From: Sanguibacter inulinus | Lineage (GTDB): Bacteria > Actinomycetota > Actinomycetes > Actinomycetales > Cellulomonadaceae | Length of the DNA: 64,000 bases | Reading direction: 5' to 3' | Assembly (NCBI RefSeq): GCF_013415325.1 | Contig: NZ_JACBYE010000009.1 | Location: 56,111 to 120,110, forward strand | Shown here: positions 45,625 to 53,676 of the stretch, piece by piece | How the letters are laid out: the number at the start of each line of letters is the position of its first letter | How positions within the stretch are numbered: position 1 is the stretch's first letter | The notes under the pieces: model-generated | Databases searched by the model: none | Seen by the model: only the letters and a program-made list of their open reading frames with translations | What the model was told of the DNA's origin: nothing | Position numbers and translations under genes: made by a program

Positions 45625-45849
45625 GTGTCCCTGACGACTATCACCGTCGAGGAAGGCCCGAGCCTGGCGACGCGCGTCGCGCTCGCCGGGCTGACCATCG
45701 ACCTCGACCCCGACTCCGTCGCGAACCTCCAGCGCGAGCTCGACGACAAGGCCCCGCAGGTCTGCCCGCGGTGCTCCGGGTCGCGCTTCACGGACGGCTC
45801 GCGCATCCACGAGTGCCCGACATGCTCGGGCGAGGGCTGGGTCCGGTGA
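45625..45849 (+). CDS. small zinc-ribbon (DnaJ-type Cys motif) protein
   Basis: A 74-residue protein whose C-terminal part has two CxxC pairs, CPRCSGSRF and CPTCSGEGW, the repeat found in the DnaJ zinc domain. The N-terminal 45 residues form an acidic helical segment. AAGGAGGT is placed ideally before the GTG at 45625. Function unknown. Confidence 0.72.
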   Translation: MSLTTITVEEGPSLATRVALAGLTIDLDPDSVANLQRELDDKAPQVCPRCSGSRFTDGSRIHECPTCSGEGWVR

Positions 45850-46139
45850 CCATCACCGACGAGTCCGCCCCGCGCGCCGTCCTCGAGCACGTCACGCACG
45901 CCGCCGCGCAGACCGCGGTCGACGTCCAGACCGCCTCGATCGACGACCGCGTCTTGCGCGTGACCGTCGTCGGGCAGGTGCAGCGGAACGCGCTCGCCCA
46001 GACGGTCATCGAGCACCCCGTCATCCGCGCAGTGTTCCGCGAGACCGACGGCTCGCTCACCGAAGAACTCACCGGGGCCTCACGCCTGCGTCCCGGCTTC
46101 ACGGTCCTCCTCACGGGACCGCACACGCCCCTCCAGTAG
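45846..46139 (+). CDS. hypothetical phage protein
   Basis: A 97-residue protein starting VTITDESAPRAVLEH; no motif recognised. Alternating hydrophobic residues in DRVLRVTVVGQVQRNA and RPGFTVLLTG suggest a small beta-rich fold. Its GTG overlaps the upstream stop (GTGA). Confidence 0.6.
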   Translation: MTITDESAPRAVLEHVTHAAAQTAVDVQTASIDDRVLRVTVVGQVQRNALAQTVIEHPVIRAVFRETDGSLTEELTGASRLRPGFTVLLTGPHTPLQ

Positions 46140-46199
46140 CGACCCCGCCCATCCGCCAAGACCGACGGGGTCACCACCAGACACGAAGGAATCCTCTAC

Positions 46200-46415
46200 A
46201 TGTACAACCCGAAGCACAAGCAGCCGGTCAAGACGACGGCTTTCCTCGCGCTCGAGGCGAAGGACTTCGACCGGTTCACCGCCGGGGAGCACGTGAAGCC
46301 CCGCGGCCGCCGCGCCGTGAAGGCCGCCGACAGCATCCTGCGAGTCAGCGAGATCGGCGAGCGTCAGCGCCGCGCCAGCCAGGCCGTCGAGACCCCGGCG
46401 ACGGTGGCAGCATGA
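46200..46415 (+). CDS. hypothetical phage protein upstream of the exonuclease
   Basis: A 71-residue basic protein beginning MYNPKHKQPVKTTAFLA. No family recognised. It overlaps the exonuclease gene by four bases, which suggests co-translation with the recombination pair. Confidence 0.6.
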   Translation: MYNPKHKQPVKTTAFLALEAKDFDRFTAGEHVKPRGRRAVKAADSILRVSEIGERQRRASQAVETPATVAA

Positions 46416-47437
46416 GCGCCAACTGGTCCGCGCCGAACTCCGAGCTCGTCCTGCCCGTCGACCCCGACATGACCGAGTGGCTCACCCTGCGCCGCGCGGG
46501 CCTCGGAGGCACCGACGCCGCGACCATCATGGGCGCGAACAAGTTCAGCAACCTCTTCTCGATGTGGATGGACAAGACGTCCACCCTGCCGCCAGAGAAC
46601 CTCTCCTCCGACCTCCTCTGGTTCGGACACGAGGTCGAGCCGATGATGCGCCGCCGGTTCACGACCGAGACGAACATCGCCACCCGCCGCGTCGGGACCC
46701 TCCGCTCGAAGACCCACCCCTTCATGCAAGCCAACATCGACGGCCTGACGGCCGACGGCGGCATCCTCGAGATCAAGTCGACCGACTGGTTCACCGACGC
46801 CGGCAAGGAGTGGACCGGGGGCGACATCCCCGACCACCCGTGGTGGCAGGTGCAGCACTGCCTCGCGGTCTCCGGCCGGTCGCACGGCTGGTTCGTGGCG
46901 CTCGTCGGCCGCAAGTTCGTCATCGCCGGGCCGATCGAGCGCGACGAGGAGGCCATCGAGCGCCTCATCGCAGCAGAGAAGGCCTTCTGGGAGCAGTACG
47001 TCGCCGGCCAGGTCGCCCCTCCGATCAACTTCGAGACCATCGACGAGGACGAGGCACGCTCCCGCTTCCCCGTCGCGACCCCGGACGCCACGGTCGCGAT
47101 CGACGCCCAGCCGATCCCAGAGATCTGGGCCGACCACCTCGAGGCGTTCCTCACCGCGCGCACCACCGAGTCCGACGCGAAGAAGGCGAAGGAGGCGGCC
47201 AAGGCCAAGCTCATGGGCCTCATCGGCGACAAGCAGCTGCTCACGCTCGACGGGAAGCCCGTCCTGAAGTGGGGGCAGACAGCCGGGGCCTCCTACCTCG
47301 ACGGCGACGAGGTCGTCCGTCGCCTCGCCGAGATCGAGGGCAAGACCGAGTTCGAGGTCCGCCGCGAGCACACCAAGAAGCGTGCTGACACCCGGTCTCT
47401 GACCGTGGTGAAGCAGAAGCAGGAGAAGGCAGCATGA
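46412..47437 (+). CDS. lambda-exonuclease/YqaJ-type recombinase nuclease
   Basis: A 341-residue nuclease of the YqaJ/lambda Exo family (PD-D/E-x-K fold). The GLGGTDAATIMG motif is at about 31-42; the active-site Asp110, Glu120 and Lys122 are in ANIDGLTADGGILEIKSTD; QVQHCLAVSG follows. Such enzymes chew double-stranded DNA 5' to 3' and work with a single-strand annealing protein, here the RecT encoded directly downstream with a four-base overlap. Confidence 0.92.
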   Translation: MSANWSAPNSELVLPVDPDMTEWLTLRRAGLGGTDAATIMGANKFSNLFSMWMDKTSTLPPENLSSDLLWFGHEVEPMMRRRFTTETNIATRRVGTLRSKTHPFMQANIDGLTADGGILEIKSTDWFTDAGKEWTGGDIPDHPWWQVQHCLAVSGRSHGWFVALVGRKFVIAGPIERDEEAIERLIAAEKAFWEQYVAGQVAPPINFETIDEDEARSRFPVATPDATVAIDAQPIPEIWADHLEAFLTARTTESDAKKAKEAAKAKLMGLIGDKQLLTLDGKPVLKWGQTAGASYLDGDEVVRRLAEIEGKTEFEVRREHTKKRADTRSLTVVKQKQEKAA

Positions 47438-48339
47438 CCACCGTCGCCACCCGAGACACCCCGCAGTCCTCCGCACTCTCCGTCGCCAACGGTCAGGAGT
47501 TCTGGACCCCGAGCCAGGTCGCAGCTCTGCGGCAGGTGGGCATCGAGAACGCCAGCAACGGCGACCTCGCGGTCTTCCTGAACTACGCCCAGCGCACCGG
47601 CCTCGACCCGTTCGCGCGGCAGATCTACATGATCGGCCGCGAGGACCGCCGAGCCGGGACGACGAAGTGGACCATCCAGGCCAGCATCGACGGCCTGCGC
47701 ATCGTCGCTCAGCGGTCCCGCGAGTACGCCGGGCAGGTCGGTCCGGAGTGGTGCGGCCCGGACGGGATCTGGCGCGACGTGTGGCTGTCCGACGAGGCCC
47801 CGGTCGCAGCTCGGGTCGGTGTGCTCCGCAAGGGCTTCGCTCAGCCGCTCTACGCCGTCGCCCTCGTCAAGGAGTACGCCTCGACGTACAAGGACCGTCA
47901 GACCGACGTGGTGAAGCTCTCCGGGCTCTGGGGCACGAAGCCCGCGGTCATGATCGCGAAGTGCGCGGAGGCGCTCGCTCTCCGCAAGGCATTCCCGATG
48001 GACCTCTCTGGGCTCTACACCGCAGAGGAGGCCGAGCTCGAGGACAGAGCAGCCGCGGTGCAGGAGGACCAGCAGGAGAGCGTCCGTCCTGCCGAAGCGC
48101 GTCGCGGCGCTCGGGCGGAGGAGCCCGCTCCGGTCGAGGGCCGGGACTGGCTCGCGGAGGTCGACGGCGCAAAGAGCGCCGAGGAGCTCCGAGCGATCTA
48201 CAACGCTGCCCGCGATGCGACCGACGTGCCCGCCGGGCTCGCAGAGCGCATCACGGAGAAGGCCCAGCGTCTGACACAGGGACCTGACGTCGTCGACGCG
48301 GAGATCGTCGACGAGCCGCCGGCGGAGACGGCCGCGTGA
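47434..48339 (+). CDS. RecT/Bet-type single-strand annealing protein
   Basis: A 301-residue annealase. The conserved core (about 25-195) contains FLNYAQRTGLDPFARQIYMI, WTIQASIDGLRIVAQR, SGLWGTKPAVMIAKCAEALALRKAFP and DLSGLYTAEE, typical of phage Bet proteins of the RecT superfamily. The C-terminal third is acidic and of low complexity. With the upstream exonuclease it forms a Red-type recombination pair; SSB and RusA of the same operon complete the set. Confidence 0.92.
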   Translation: MTTVATRDTPQSSALSVANGQEFWTPSQVAALRQVGIENASNGDLAVFLNYAQRTGLDPFARQIYMIGREDRRAGTTKWTIQASIDGLRIVAQRSREYAGQVGPEWCGPDGIWRDVWLSDEAPVAARVGVLRKGFAQPLYAVALVKEYASTYKDRQTDVVKLSGLWGTKPAVMIAKCAEALALRKAFPMDLSGLYTAEEAELEDRAAAVQEDQQESVRPAEARRGARAEEPAPVEGRDWLAEVDGAKSAEELRAIYNAARDATDVPAGLAERITEKAQRLTQGPDVVDAEIVDEPPAETAA

Positions 48340-48722
48340 GCGACCCAGCCGCCGAGGAGTTGCACGGGACGCTGCCGACCACGAACCAGGTCGTCATGCG
48401 CCTCTCCCAGCTCTCCCGAGCGCTCGAGGCGAAGACCCAGGAAATCTCGGACCTCGACCGCGAGTGGGTCACCGCCAAGGCGGCCTTCAAGGTCGCCTTC
48501 GCCCGGACGTTCCTGACGACCCCTGGGTCCATGGACGTCCGCAAGCAGACCGCCGTGCAGGAGACCGCGGACCTCGACTTCACCGCCGAGCTCGCCGAGG
48601 CGAAGGTCCGTGCTGCACGGGAGTCGATCCGCACGCTCCGAGACCAGCTCGACGTCGGCCGCAGCCTCGGCGCTGCGGCCCGCGCCGAGTTCCAGGCCAC
48701 CGGATGGGGGCAGCACACATGA
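48336..48722 (+). CDS. hypothetical helical phage protein
   Basis: A 128-residue protein starting VSDPAAEELHGTLPT. It is predicted almost fully helical, with LSQLSRALEAKTQEISDLDREWVTAKAAF as a possible coiled coil. Overlaps both neighbours by four bases. It may be an accessory to the recombination pair by position, but no motif supports a function. Confidence 0.62.
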   Translation: MSDPAAEELHGTLPTTNQVVMRLSQLSRALEAKTQEISDLDREWVTAKAAFKVAFARTFLTTPGSMDVRKQTAVQETADLDFTAELAEAKVRAARESIRTLRDQLDVGRSLGAAARAEFQATGWGQHT

Positions 48723-49300
48723 ACCACCCCGGGAACCCCACCCGCCGGCCGATGCTGGAGACGTGTCCGCTGGAGGCCTGCGGGCGGCCAGCGCAGCACT
48801 GGGCGGGCGACGCCCACGTCTGCAACCTGCACTGGAAGAGGTGGAAGCGCACAGGGGGGCTCACGAAGGTCCGCGTCACCGCTCCACCTCGAGCCTCGCG
48901 CGGCACCTGCGTGGTCGACGGATGCTCGGCGATCGACGAGGGCGCTCAGGGGCTCTGCAAGACCCACGCGACTAGACAGCGCCGCCACGGGGACCCCGAG
49001 AAGGTCGTCGCACCCGAGGAACGCCAGGTGCTCACCGGCGCTGCCCACCCCCAGTGGACCGGCGACGAGGCGACCTACGCGGCCGTTCACCAGCGATTGC
49101 GGCGCCAGCGCGGCGTGGCCCGCAGCCACGCCTGCGTGTCGTGTGGAGAGGGAGCCAGCCAGTGGTCCGTGAACCGATCGGCGGCAGGCCTGCTGACCTC
49201 AGCCGAAGGCCCGTACTCGACAGACCTCACGGACTACGACCCAAGGTGCGTTCCGTGCCACAAGAAGTACGACCTCAACTGGGACGGAGAGCAGTCATGA
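48719..49300 (+). CDS. multi-zinc-finger phage protein, HNH-like C-terminus
   Basis: A 193-residue protein with several Cys/His pairs: CPLEACGRPAQHW and HVCNLHWKRW near the N-terminus, CVVDGCS and LCKTHATRQRRHG in the middle, then CVSCG and CVPCHKKYD. The last part resembles an HNH nuclease finger without a clear catalytic His-Asn-His set. Probably binds DNA; a nuclease role is uncertain. Confidence 0.65.
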   Translation: MNHPGNPTRRPMLETCPLEACGRPAQHWAGDAHVCNLHWKRWKRTGGLTKVRVTAPPRASRGTCVVDGCSAIDEGAQGLCKTHATRQRRHGDPEKVVAPEERQVLTGAAHPQWTGDEATYAAVHQRLRRQRGVARSHACVSCGEGASQWSVNRSAAGLLTSAEGPYSTDLTDYDPRCVPCHKKYDLNWDGEQS

Positions 49301-49860
49301 GCGGATTCACCAGACCGGTCGTCGAGCGGATCGTCGAGAGGGACCAGAGCTGCTGTGTGCGGTGCGGGGCCTCCGTCGCTGGCAAGGAGCGCGGCTTCGC
49401 CTGGTCGATACACCACCGACGCCCCAGGGGCATGGGCGGCTCGAGGAACCCCGTCGTCTCCGGGCCGGCGAACGGGCTCACGCTGTGCGGTTCGGGGACG
49501 ACTGGGTGCCACGGCTGGGCTGAGGCCCACCGCGCCGAGGCCATAGCCGTCGGCCTGATCGTCGCTCAGCACGGAGACCCCGAGCTTGTTCCCGTCCTGA
49601 ACTGGACGCACGGTGCCGCGTTCCTCTCGGCGTCGTCGGGGTGGTGGCCGGTCGGTACCGACTACCGCGGCACGGACTACCTCGAGCACGTCGCCGCCGA
49701 GCGTGGCGTCCCGGCGGACTCCGCGGAATACCTGCGGCTCGCGTCCGTGATCCTCGACGGTCTCCAGCGGCTCAACGGCCCGGCCACCCTCGAGCGGGAC
49801 CTCGACGCCGAAGAGGCGGAGGTCGTGGAGAACTCCTGGAACCGGGAGTGGGGACTGTGA
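49297..49860 (+). CDS. HNH-family endonuclease-like protein
   Basis: A 187-residue protein with CVRCGASVAG, SIHHRRPRGMGGS, NGLTLCGSGTTGCHGWAE, the order expected for an HNH zinc nuclease (HH as first His pair, Asn before the second Cys pair, then His). The C-terminal half is not recognised. Such enzymes in phages nick or cut DNA during replication or packaging. Overlaps the upstream gene (ATGA). Confidence 0.78.
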   Translation: MSGFTRPVVERIVERDQSCCVRCGASVAGKERGFAWSIHHRRPRGMGGSRNPVVSGPANGLTLCGSGTTGCHGWAEAHRAEAIAVGLIVAQHGDPELVPVLNWTHGAAFLSASSGWWPVGTDYRGTDYLEHVAAERGVPADSAEYLRLASVILDGLQRLNGPATLERDLDAEEAEVVENSWNREWGL

Positions 49861-49952
49861 GCGACCTGCTCGCAGGTGCGCTGACCGTGCTCGTTCTGGC
49901 CCTGGTGGCCTTCTCGGTGGAGCGCTACATGCAGGGCCCTCCGACCGCCTAG
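49857..49952 (+). CDS. tiny single-span membrane peptide
   Basis: A 31-residue peptide starting VSDLLAGALTVLVLALVAF with one membrane span. It begins on a GTGA overlap with the HNH gene, which supports translation, but it is too short to name and could be chance. Confidence 0.45.
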   Translation: MSDLLAGALTVLVLALVAFSVERYMQGPPTA

Positions 49953-49970
49953 GACCGTTGAAAGTCCCCG

Positions 49971-50570
49971 TCAATCGCCATCTGGCTCTTTCCTGACTTC
50001 TTGCGCAATCGAAGCGATGGCCTGTGTTTGCTTTTTGATCGCCGCTTCGATCCGCTTGAGGGAACCTTGGGGTTGCGCTGAGGCACCTGGGAAATCTCCA
50101 AAGTCGAGTTCGTAGACGAGCGGGCCGTGCTGGCCAACCGCGCTTTCGTGTGTGATTTCGACACGATGGCGGGACAGGGTCCCAGCGTTGTAGATGGCCA
50201 CCGTGCTACCCAGCGTCCATCGCATCTCGCGACCTGGTGGGAGCGATGCAATGCCGTTCGTGAAGGCCTTGAGAGAGGCTAGTTCGCCGAAGGCACTGTT
50301 CACGTCTTCTCTTCGAACCACGGGATTGAAATTAACGCGAACGTTGGTTGCGACAGTGGGGCCTTCGTTCTTAATCACCAGGTGAACAAGCCACGCATGG
50401 ACGGGGTCGATGCGAAAATCCACCCAGACATAGGGGACTTGTGAATCGCGGTGAATTTGCCGCTGCAACTCGGTTTGTTCTTTCATAACCCTCACTTGCA
50501 GCCATGCCGCCAAGCCGGCAGCTGATGCCACCGCCGCACCAACGATTGCAACCCACGCCGCGCCGTCCAT
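49971..50570 (-). CDS. membrane-anchored protein encoded against the early operon
   Basis: A 199-residue protein with an N-terminal membrane span (about 5-25, AWVAIVGAAVASAAGLAAWLQV), a short helix and a beta-rich domain (YVWVDFRIDPVHAWLVHLVIKNEG to VYELDFGDFPG), and a C-terminal helical tail. GGAGGAGG precedes the ATG at 50570. It is visibly AT-richer than its neighbours and runs against the operon, the mark of a moron gene expressed in the lysogen. No family recognised. Confidence 0.68.
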   Translation of the reverse strand: MDGAAWVAIVGAAVASAAGLAAWLQVRVMKEQTELQRQIHRDSQVPYVWVDFRIDPVHAWLVHLVIKNEGPTVATNVRVNFNPVVRREDVNSAFGELASLKAFTNGIASLPPGREMRWTLGSTVAIYNAGTLSRHRVEITHESAVGQHGPLVYELDFGDFPGASAQPQGSLKRIEAAIKKQTQAIASIAQEVRKEPDGD

Positions 50571-50647
50571 GTTCCTCCTCCGCCCACAACCGCGCTCGCG
50601 GCCCTCCTTCAAAGATAGCCGCACTCGACACCCCGAAGAGGTACAAA

Positions 50648-51169
50648 ATGTTATCGGCAGAAACAACCCAACTCACGCAGACTGACCTCACGAGCCGCAT
50701 GCTCGCCAAGTCCGACGAAGCCCGCCGCTTCCGCGCTCTCGAGGAAGCCGCCGAGCTCTCCCAGCGCGAGGTCCGCGCCGGGACCCGCGACGCCTTCGGC
50801 AAGCCCATCACGAAGCGCGCCCGACCACCCCGGCCCCGCACCATGACCCCAGCCGACCGCGTCGAGCCCGACACCGACGCCATCGTCGCCGCGTACAGCG
50901 ACGAGGGCCTGACGGTCCCGGAGATCGCCGAGGCGCAGGGCATCAGCCAGCACACCGTCTACCGGCACCTCAAGGCCGCCAGCGTCCCGCTGCGCGCGAA
51001 GACCGCCCTGCCCGACGAAGCCGAGCTCGTGCGCCTGTACGAGTCCGGCCTGTCGATCCGACAGATCGCGAAGCAGTTCTCGGCATCGACCGTCCCCGTC
51101 CACCGTCGCCTGCTCGCAGCCGGCGTCACCATGCGCCCTGCCAAGGGCGCAGTTAGGAGCGCAGCGTGA
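50648..51169 (+). CDS. double helix-turn-helix DNA-binding protein
   Basis: A 173-residue basic protein with two resolvase-like helix-turn-helix motifs: VAAYSDEGLTVPEIAEAQGISQHTVYRHLKA (about 78-108) and VRLYESGLSIRQIAKQFSASTVPVHRRLLAA (about 121-151). It may be a regulator of phage genes. A GAAGAGG ribosome site precedes the ATG at 50648. Confidence 0.75.
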   Translation: MLSAETTQLTQTDLTSRMLAKSDEARRFRALEEAAELSQREVRAGTRDAFGKPITKRARPPRPRTMTPADRVEPDTDAIVAAYSDEGLTVPEIAEAQGISQHTVYRHLKAASVPLRAKTALPDEAELVRLYESGLSIRQIAKQFSASTVPVHRRLLAAGVTMRPAKGAVRSAA

Positions 51170-51180
51170 GGATCACGAGG

Positions 51181-52071
51181 TCAGTGCGCGCGAGCGAAGT
51201 GCTCCCGGTGGTATGCCGCGTGCGACCAGTCGATCCCGTGGTCTTTCGACACCAGCAGGTCGCCGACAAGGCTATCGTCGGCAGCCCGGAACACCTGCTC
51301 GTCGGCGATGTACAACGCCCCCTTGTCGAAGAGGACGTGGTCGTTTGGGCAGAGGCACAGGACGTTGTCGACAGTGTCGGGCCCGTCGTGTGGCGCCCCG
51401 AGTGCACGGATGTGAGCCCCTTCGGAGTAGAAGCCGACCGGGGTCTGAAGTTGCGTTCTGCAGATCTGACATGTGCCGGAGTAGAGGTCCTTCACCCACT
51501 GGGTGATGACGCTGTTGCGGACGATCCGCTGGACGACGCTGCTGGATCGGGAAGGCGCTGCCCTGCCTACCGGACGGGTGCTGCTCGTGGCCCCAGAAGT
51601 CTCCCAGGAGGCTCCGCCGTCGGAGGCCTCGAGAACATAGCGCTGGACCAGCTTGCCTTCCACGCCGATCTCAGACCATTGCTGAACGACGACGAAGAGC
51701 CCGTCGTACCGGTATCCGGCCTTCGGCGAGAAGGCTGCGTCTCCACCAGCCCCGCGAATCACTCGGACGGGCAACCCCGTCTGCCCCGAGATCGCAAGGG
51801 CCAGGTTGTTGCCGCTCAGCTCCTGGTCCTTCGCCGGCTTAGTGGCCGTCGCTCGCCCTCCCTGACCGGTGTAGATGATCCTGTCTCCGTAGTCCCGGTC
51901 ATCGACGTACCCGCCAGACACGATGATCGCGTCGGCCCCCTGCGCGGGGTGCCCAGAGATCCCGCCTTGGAGATGCCGCTGAAGCCCGGCTCGCTTCACC
52001 GCCTCGCGGTCGGCGTAGGTGGTACCGGGCGGGTTCCCAGGGATCTCTCCGAAGACGCTGTCCTGTGCCAT
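51181..52071 (-). CDS. SRA (YDG)-HNH modification-dependent endonuclease
   Basis: A 296-residue two-domain protein. The N-terminal SRA/YDG domain (about 5-155) has VFGEIPGNPPGTTYADR, ISGHPAQGADAIIVSGGYVDD, KDQELSGNNLALAIS and the naming RYDGLFVV; the C-terminal HNH domain (about 205-275) has CQICRTQLQ, EGAHIRALGAPHDGPDTVDNVLCLCPNDHVLFD. Proteins of this architecture are type IV restriction enzymes that flip out and cut at 5-methyl- or 5-hydroxymethylcytosine. Here it is encoded against the early operon, so it is likely cargo that protects the lysogen against phages with modified DNA. Confidence 0.9.
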   Translation of the reverse strand: MAQDSVFGEIPGNPPGTTYADREAVKRAGLQRHLQGGISGHPAQGADAIIVSGGYVDDRDYGDRIIYTGQGGRATATKPAKDQELSGNNLALAISGQTGLPVRVIRGAGGDAAFSPKAGYRYDGLFVVVQQWSEIGVEGKLVQRYVLEASDGGASWETSGATSSTRPVGRAAPSRSSSVVQRIVRNSVITQWVKDLYSGTCQICRTQLQTPVGFYSEGAHIRALGAPHDGPDTVDNVLCLCPNDHVLFDKGALYIADEQVFRAADDSLVGDLLVSKDHGIDWSHAAYHREHFARAH

Positions 52072-52157
52072 GCCGCGGAGGCTACCGGCATTCGCATGGG
52101 GTGTGCTGGCGGCTCGCGCGATCGTGACCTGCAATTCCACCCTCTAAAGGTGGCTGC

Positions 52158-52628
52158 GTGAAGCCGCCCAGGCCAGCGTGCGTCGACGGCGGCCAATGGC
52201 TCGCCGATGTCGACGACACCGACGATCGCCTCCCCCAGGCCCGTGCGCTCTGCGCGGGCTGCCCGGTGCTCGCCTCGTGGTGCAGGCCGCTCGTCCTCGA
52301 GCAGGTCAACGTCGACGGCGTCGCCGCGGCCATGACCCTCACCGAGCGCCTCGCCTGGCGCGAGCGTCACACCGTGCACGTCGAGGACGTCACGCTCATC
52401 GACGTCACCCCGGTCACGGACATCACGCCGTCCATCGCTGACGCCCTGCCCGTCACGACGTCCGGGGAGCTCCACTCGAGCGTCCTGACCGTCATCAAGC
52501 GCATGACCGCTGAGGGCATGTCCTCGGAGGTCATCAGCGAGCGACTCGCTCACCCCCACGTCTCCCCCGAGACGGTCGACTACGTGCGGCGCACGTACAT
52601 GCGGGCCTATGCCCGCGTAGAGAACTAG
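52158..52628 (+). CDS. WhiB-like iron-sulfur protein with extra C-terminal domain
   Basis: A 156-residue protein with a WhiB-type cluster set: Cys8, Cys32, Cys35 and Cys42 (ALCAGCPVLASWC). The spacing between the last two Cys is six rather than the usual five. After the G-V-A-A-A-M segment comes a C-terminal region (about 100-156, LTVIKRMTAEGMSSEVISERLAHPHVSPETVDYVRR) resembling a helix-turn-helix. Phage WhiB proteins can act as regulators or antagonise host WhiB2. AAAGGTGG supports the GTG start. Confidence 0.8.
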   Translation: MKPPRPACVDGGQWLADVDDTDDRLPQARALCAGCPVLASWCRPLVLEQVNVDGVAAAMTLTERLAWRERHTVHVEDVTLIDVTPVTDITPSIADALPVTTSGELHSSVLTVIKRMTAEGMSSEVISERLAHPHVSPETVDYVRRTYMRAYARVEN

Positions 52629-52638
52629 GAGGCCACCT

Positions 52639-53676
52639 GTGGCTGAGCTCAAGACCCTGTCGGTCCGGTCGATCATGCCGGACCCGATGAACCCCCGCTT
52701 CGACCTGGGGGACCTGACGGCGATGACCGCGGACATCCGTGCGGACGGGCTGATCGAGCCGCTCGTCGTGCGGCCGGGATCCTGGGGCCGGCCTACGGGC
52801 GTGTGCCAGGACTGCGAGCACGTCGTCGAGCGGCTCACGACCGGTGTGCTGGTCGAGCACTCGACGGAGGGGATCCCGTGCCCGGGCGGCTCGTCGCCGG
52901 CGGCCGACGACTGGTACGTGGTCGCTGGGCACCGGCGGCTCGCGGCGTCGAAGGCCGCGGGCCTGCGCGAGGTCCCGTGCGTGGTGAACAACGCCTTGAA
53001 GACGAAGGCGGACGTCATGCTCGTCATGGTCCGCGAGAACGGGCACCGCCGGGACCTCACGGCGCTGGAGGAGGCGCACGCCTACGAGCAGCTGCACCTC
53101 GAAGGGCTGACGACGGTGCGGATCGCGGAGCAGACCCGGAAGCCGAAGAAGCAGGTCGAGCGGCGCGTGCGGCTGCTGTCGCTGGCCCCGGAGACGCAGG
53201 AGCAGCTCAAGACGGGGCAGGTGACCCTCGACGACGCCGAGGCGCTGCTCGGGCTGCCCCCGGACGTTGAGACGAACGTCCTGAAGTCGGTGGGCACGCG
53301 GGAGTTCCGGCAGGAAGTCGCCCGCGAGCACCTCGCGCTCGTCGGCGACGCGACCGACGAGGCCGTGGCCGCACGTCTCAGGGACGACTTCCTCGCCCCG
53401 TTCCTGGCCGGTGGTCAGCAGCCGCACAAGGAGCGACCAGTCATGCGGGAGATCGTCGCCGTGCTGGCAGCGACCCTCCCGCGCAGGACCGTCCGCGAGT
53501 GGGCCGAGTGTGTGGGTGTGACAGACCCGGGTGCACTCTCGGGCGTCCCCACCTTCCGAGTCCTTCTGGGGCTCGCTGTGACCGTAGAGAAGACACCCCC
53601 CGGCATGTACCAGCTGCTCGCCTCCCTCGGCTACGCCACGTCGCCTCTCGAAGAGACCCTTCTGGCAGGCGCCTGA
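52639..53676 (+). CDS. ParB/Srx-fold DNA-binding protein
   Basis: A 345-residue protein with a ParB N-terminal domain: MNPRF, GLIEPLVVRPG, and AGHRRLAASKAAGLREVPCVV, then a helix-turn-helix (EEAHAYEQLHLEGLTTVRIAEQTRKPKKQVERRVRLLSLAP). A Cys-containing insert (GVCQDCEHVVE to GIPCPGG) splits the two ParB boxes. Phage ParB-like proteins may act as CTP-dependent DNA binders or nucleases; segregation of a replicating form is possible. A TAGGAGG ribosome site precedes the GTG. Confidence 0.82.
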   Translation: MAELKTLSVRSIMPDPMNPRFDLGDLTAMTADIRADGLIEPLVVRPGSWGRPTGVCQDCEHVVERLTTGVLVEHSTEGIPCPGGSSPAADDWYVVAGHRRLAASKAAGLREVPCVVNNALKTKADVMLVMVRENGHRRDLTALEEAHAYEQLHLEGLTTVRIAEQTRKPKKQVERRVRLLSLAPETQEQLKTGQVTLDDAEALLGLPPDVETNVLKSVGTREFRQEVAREHLALVGDATDEAVAARLRDDFLAPFLAGGQQPHKERPVMREIVAVLAATLPRRTVREWAECVGVTDPGALSGVPTFRVLLGLAVTVEKTPPGMYQLLASLGYATSPLEETLLAGA

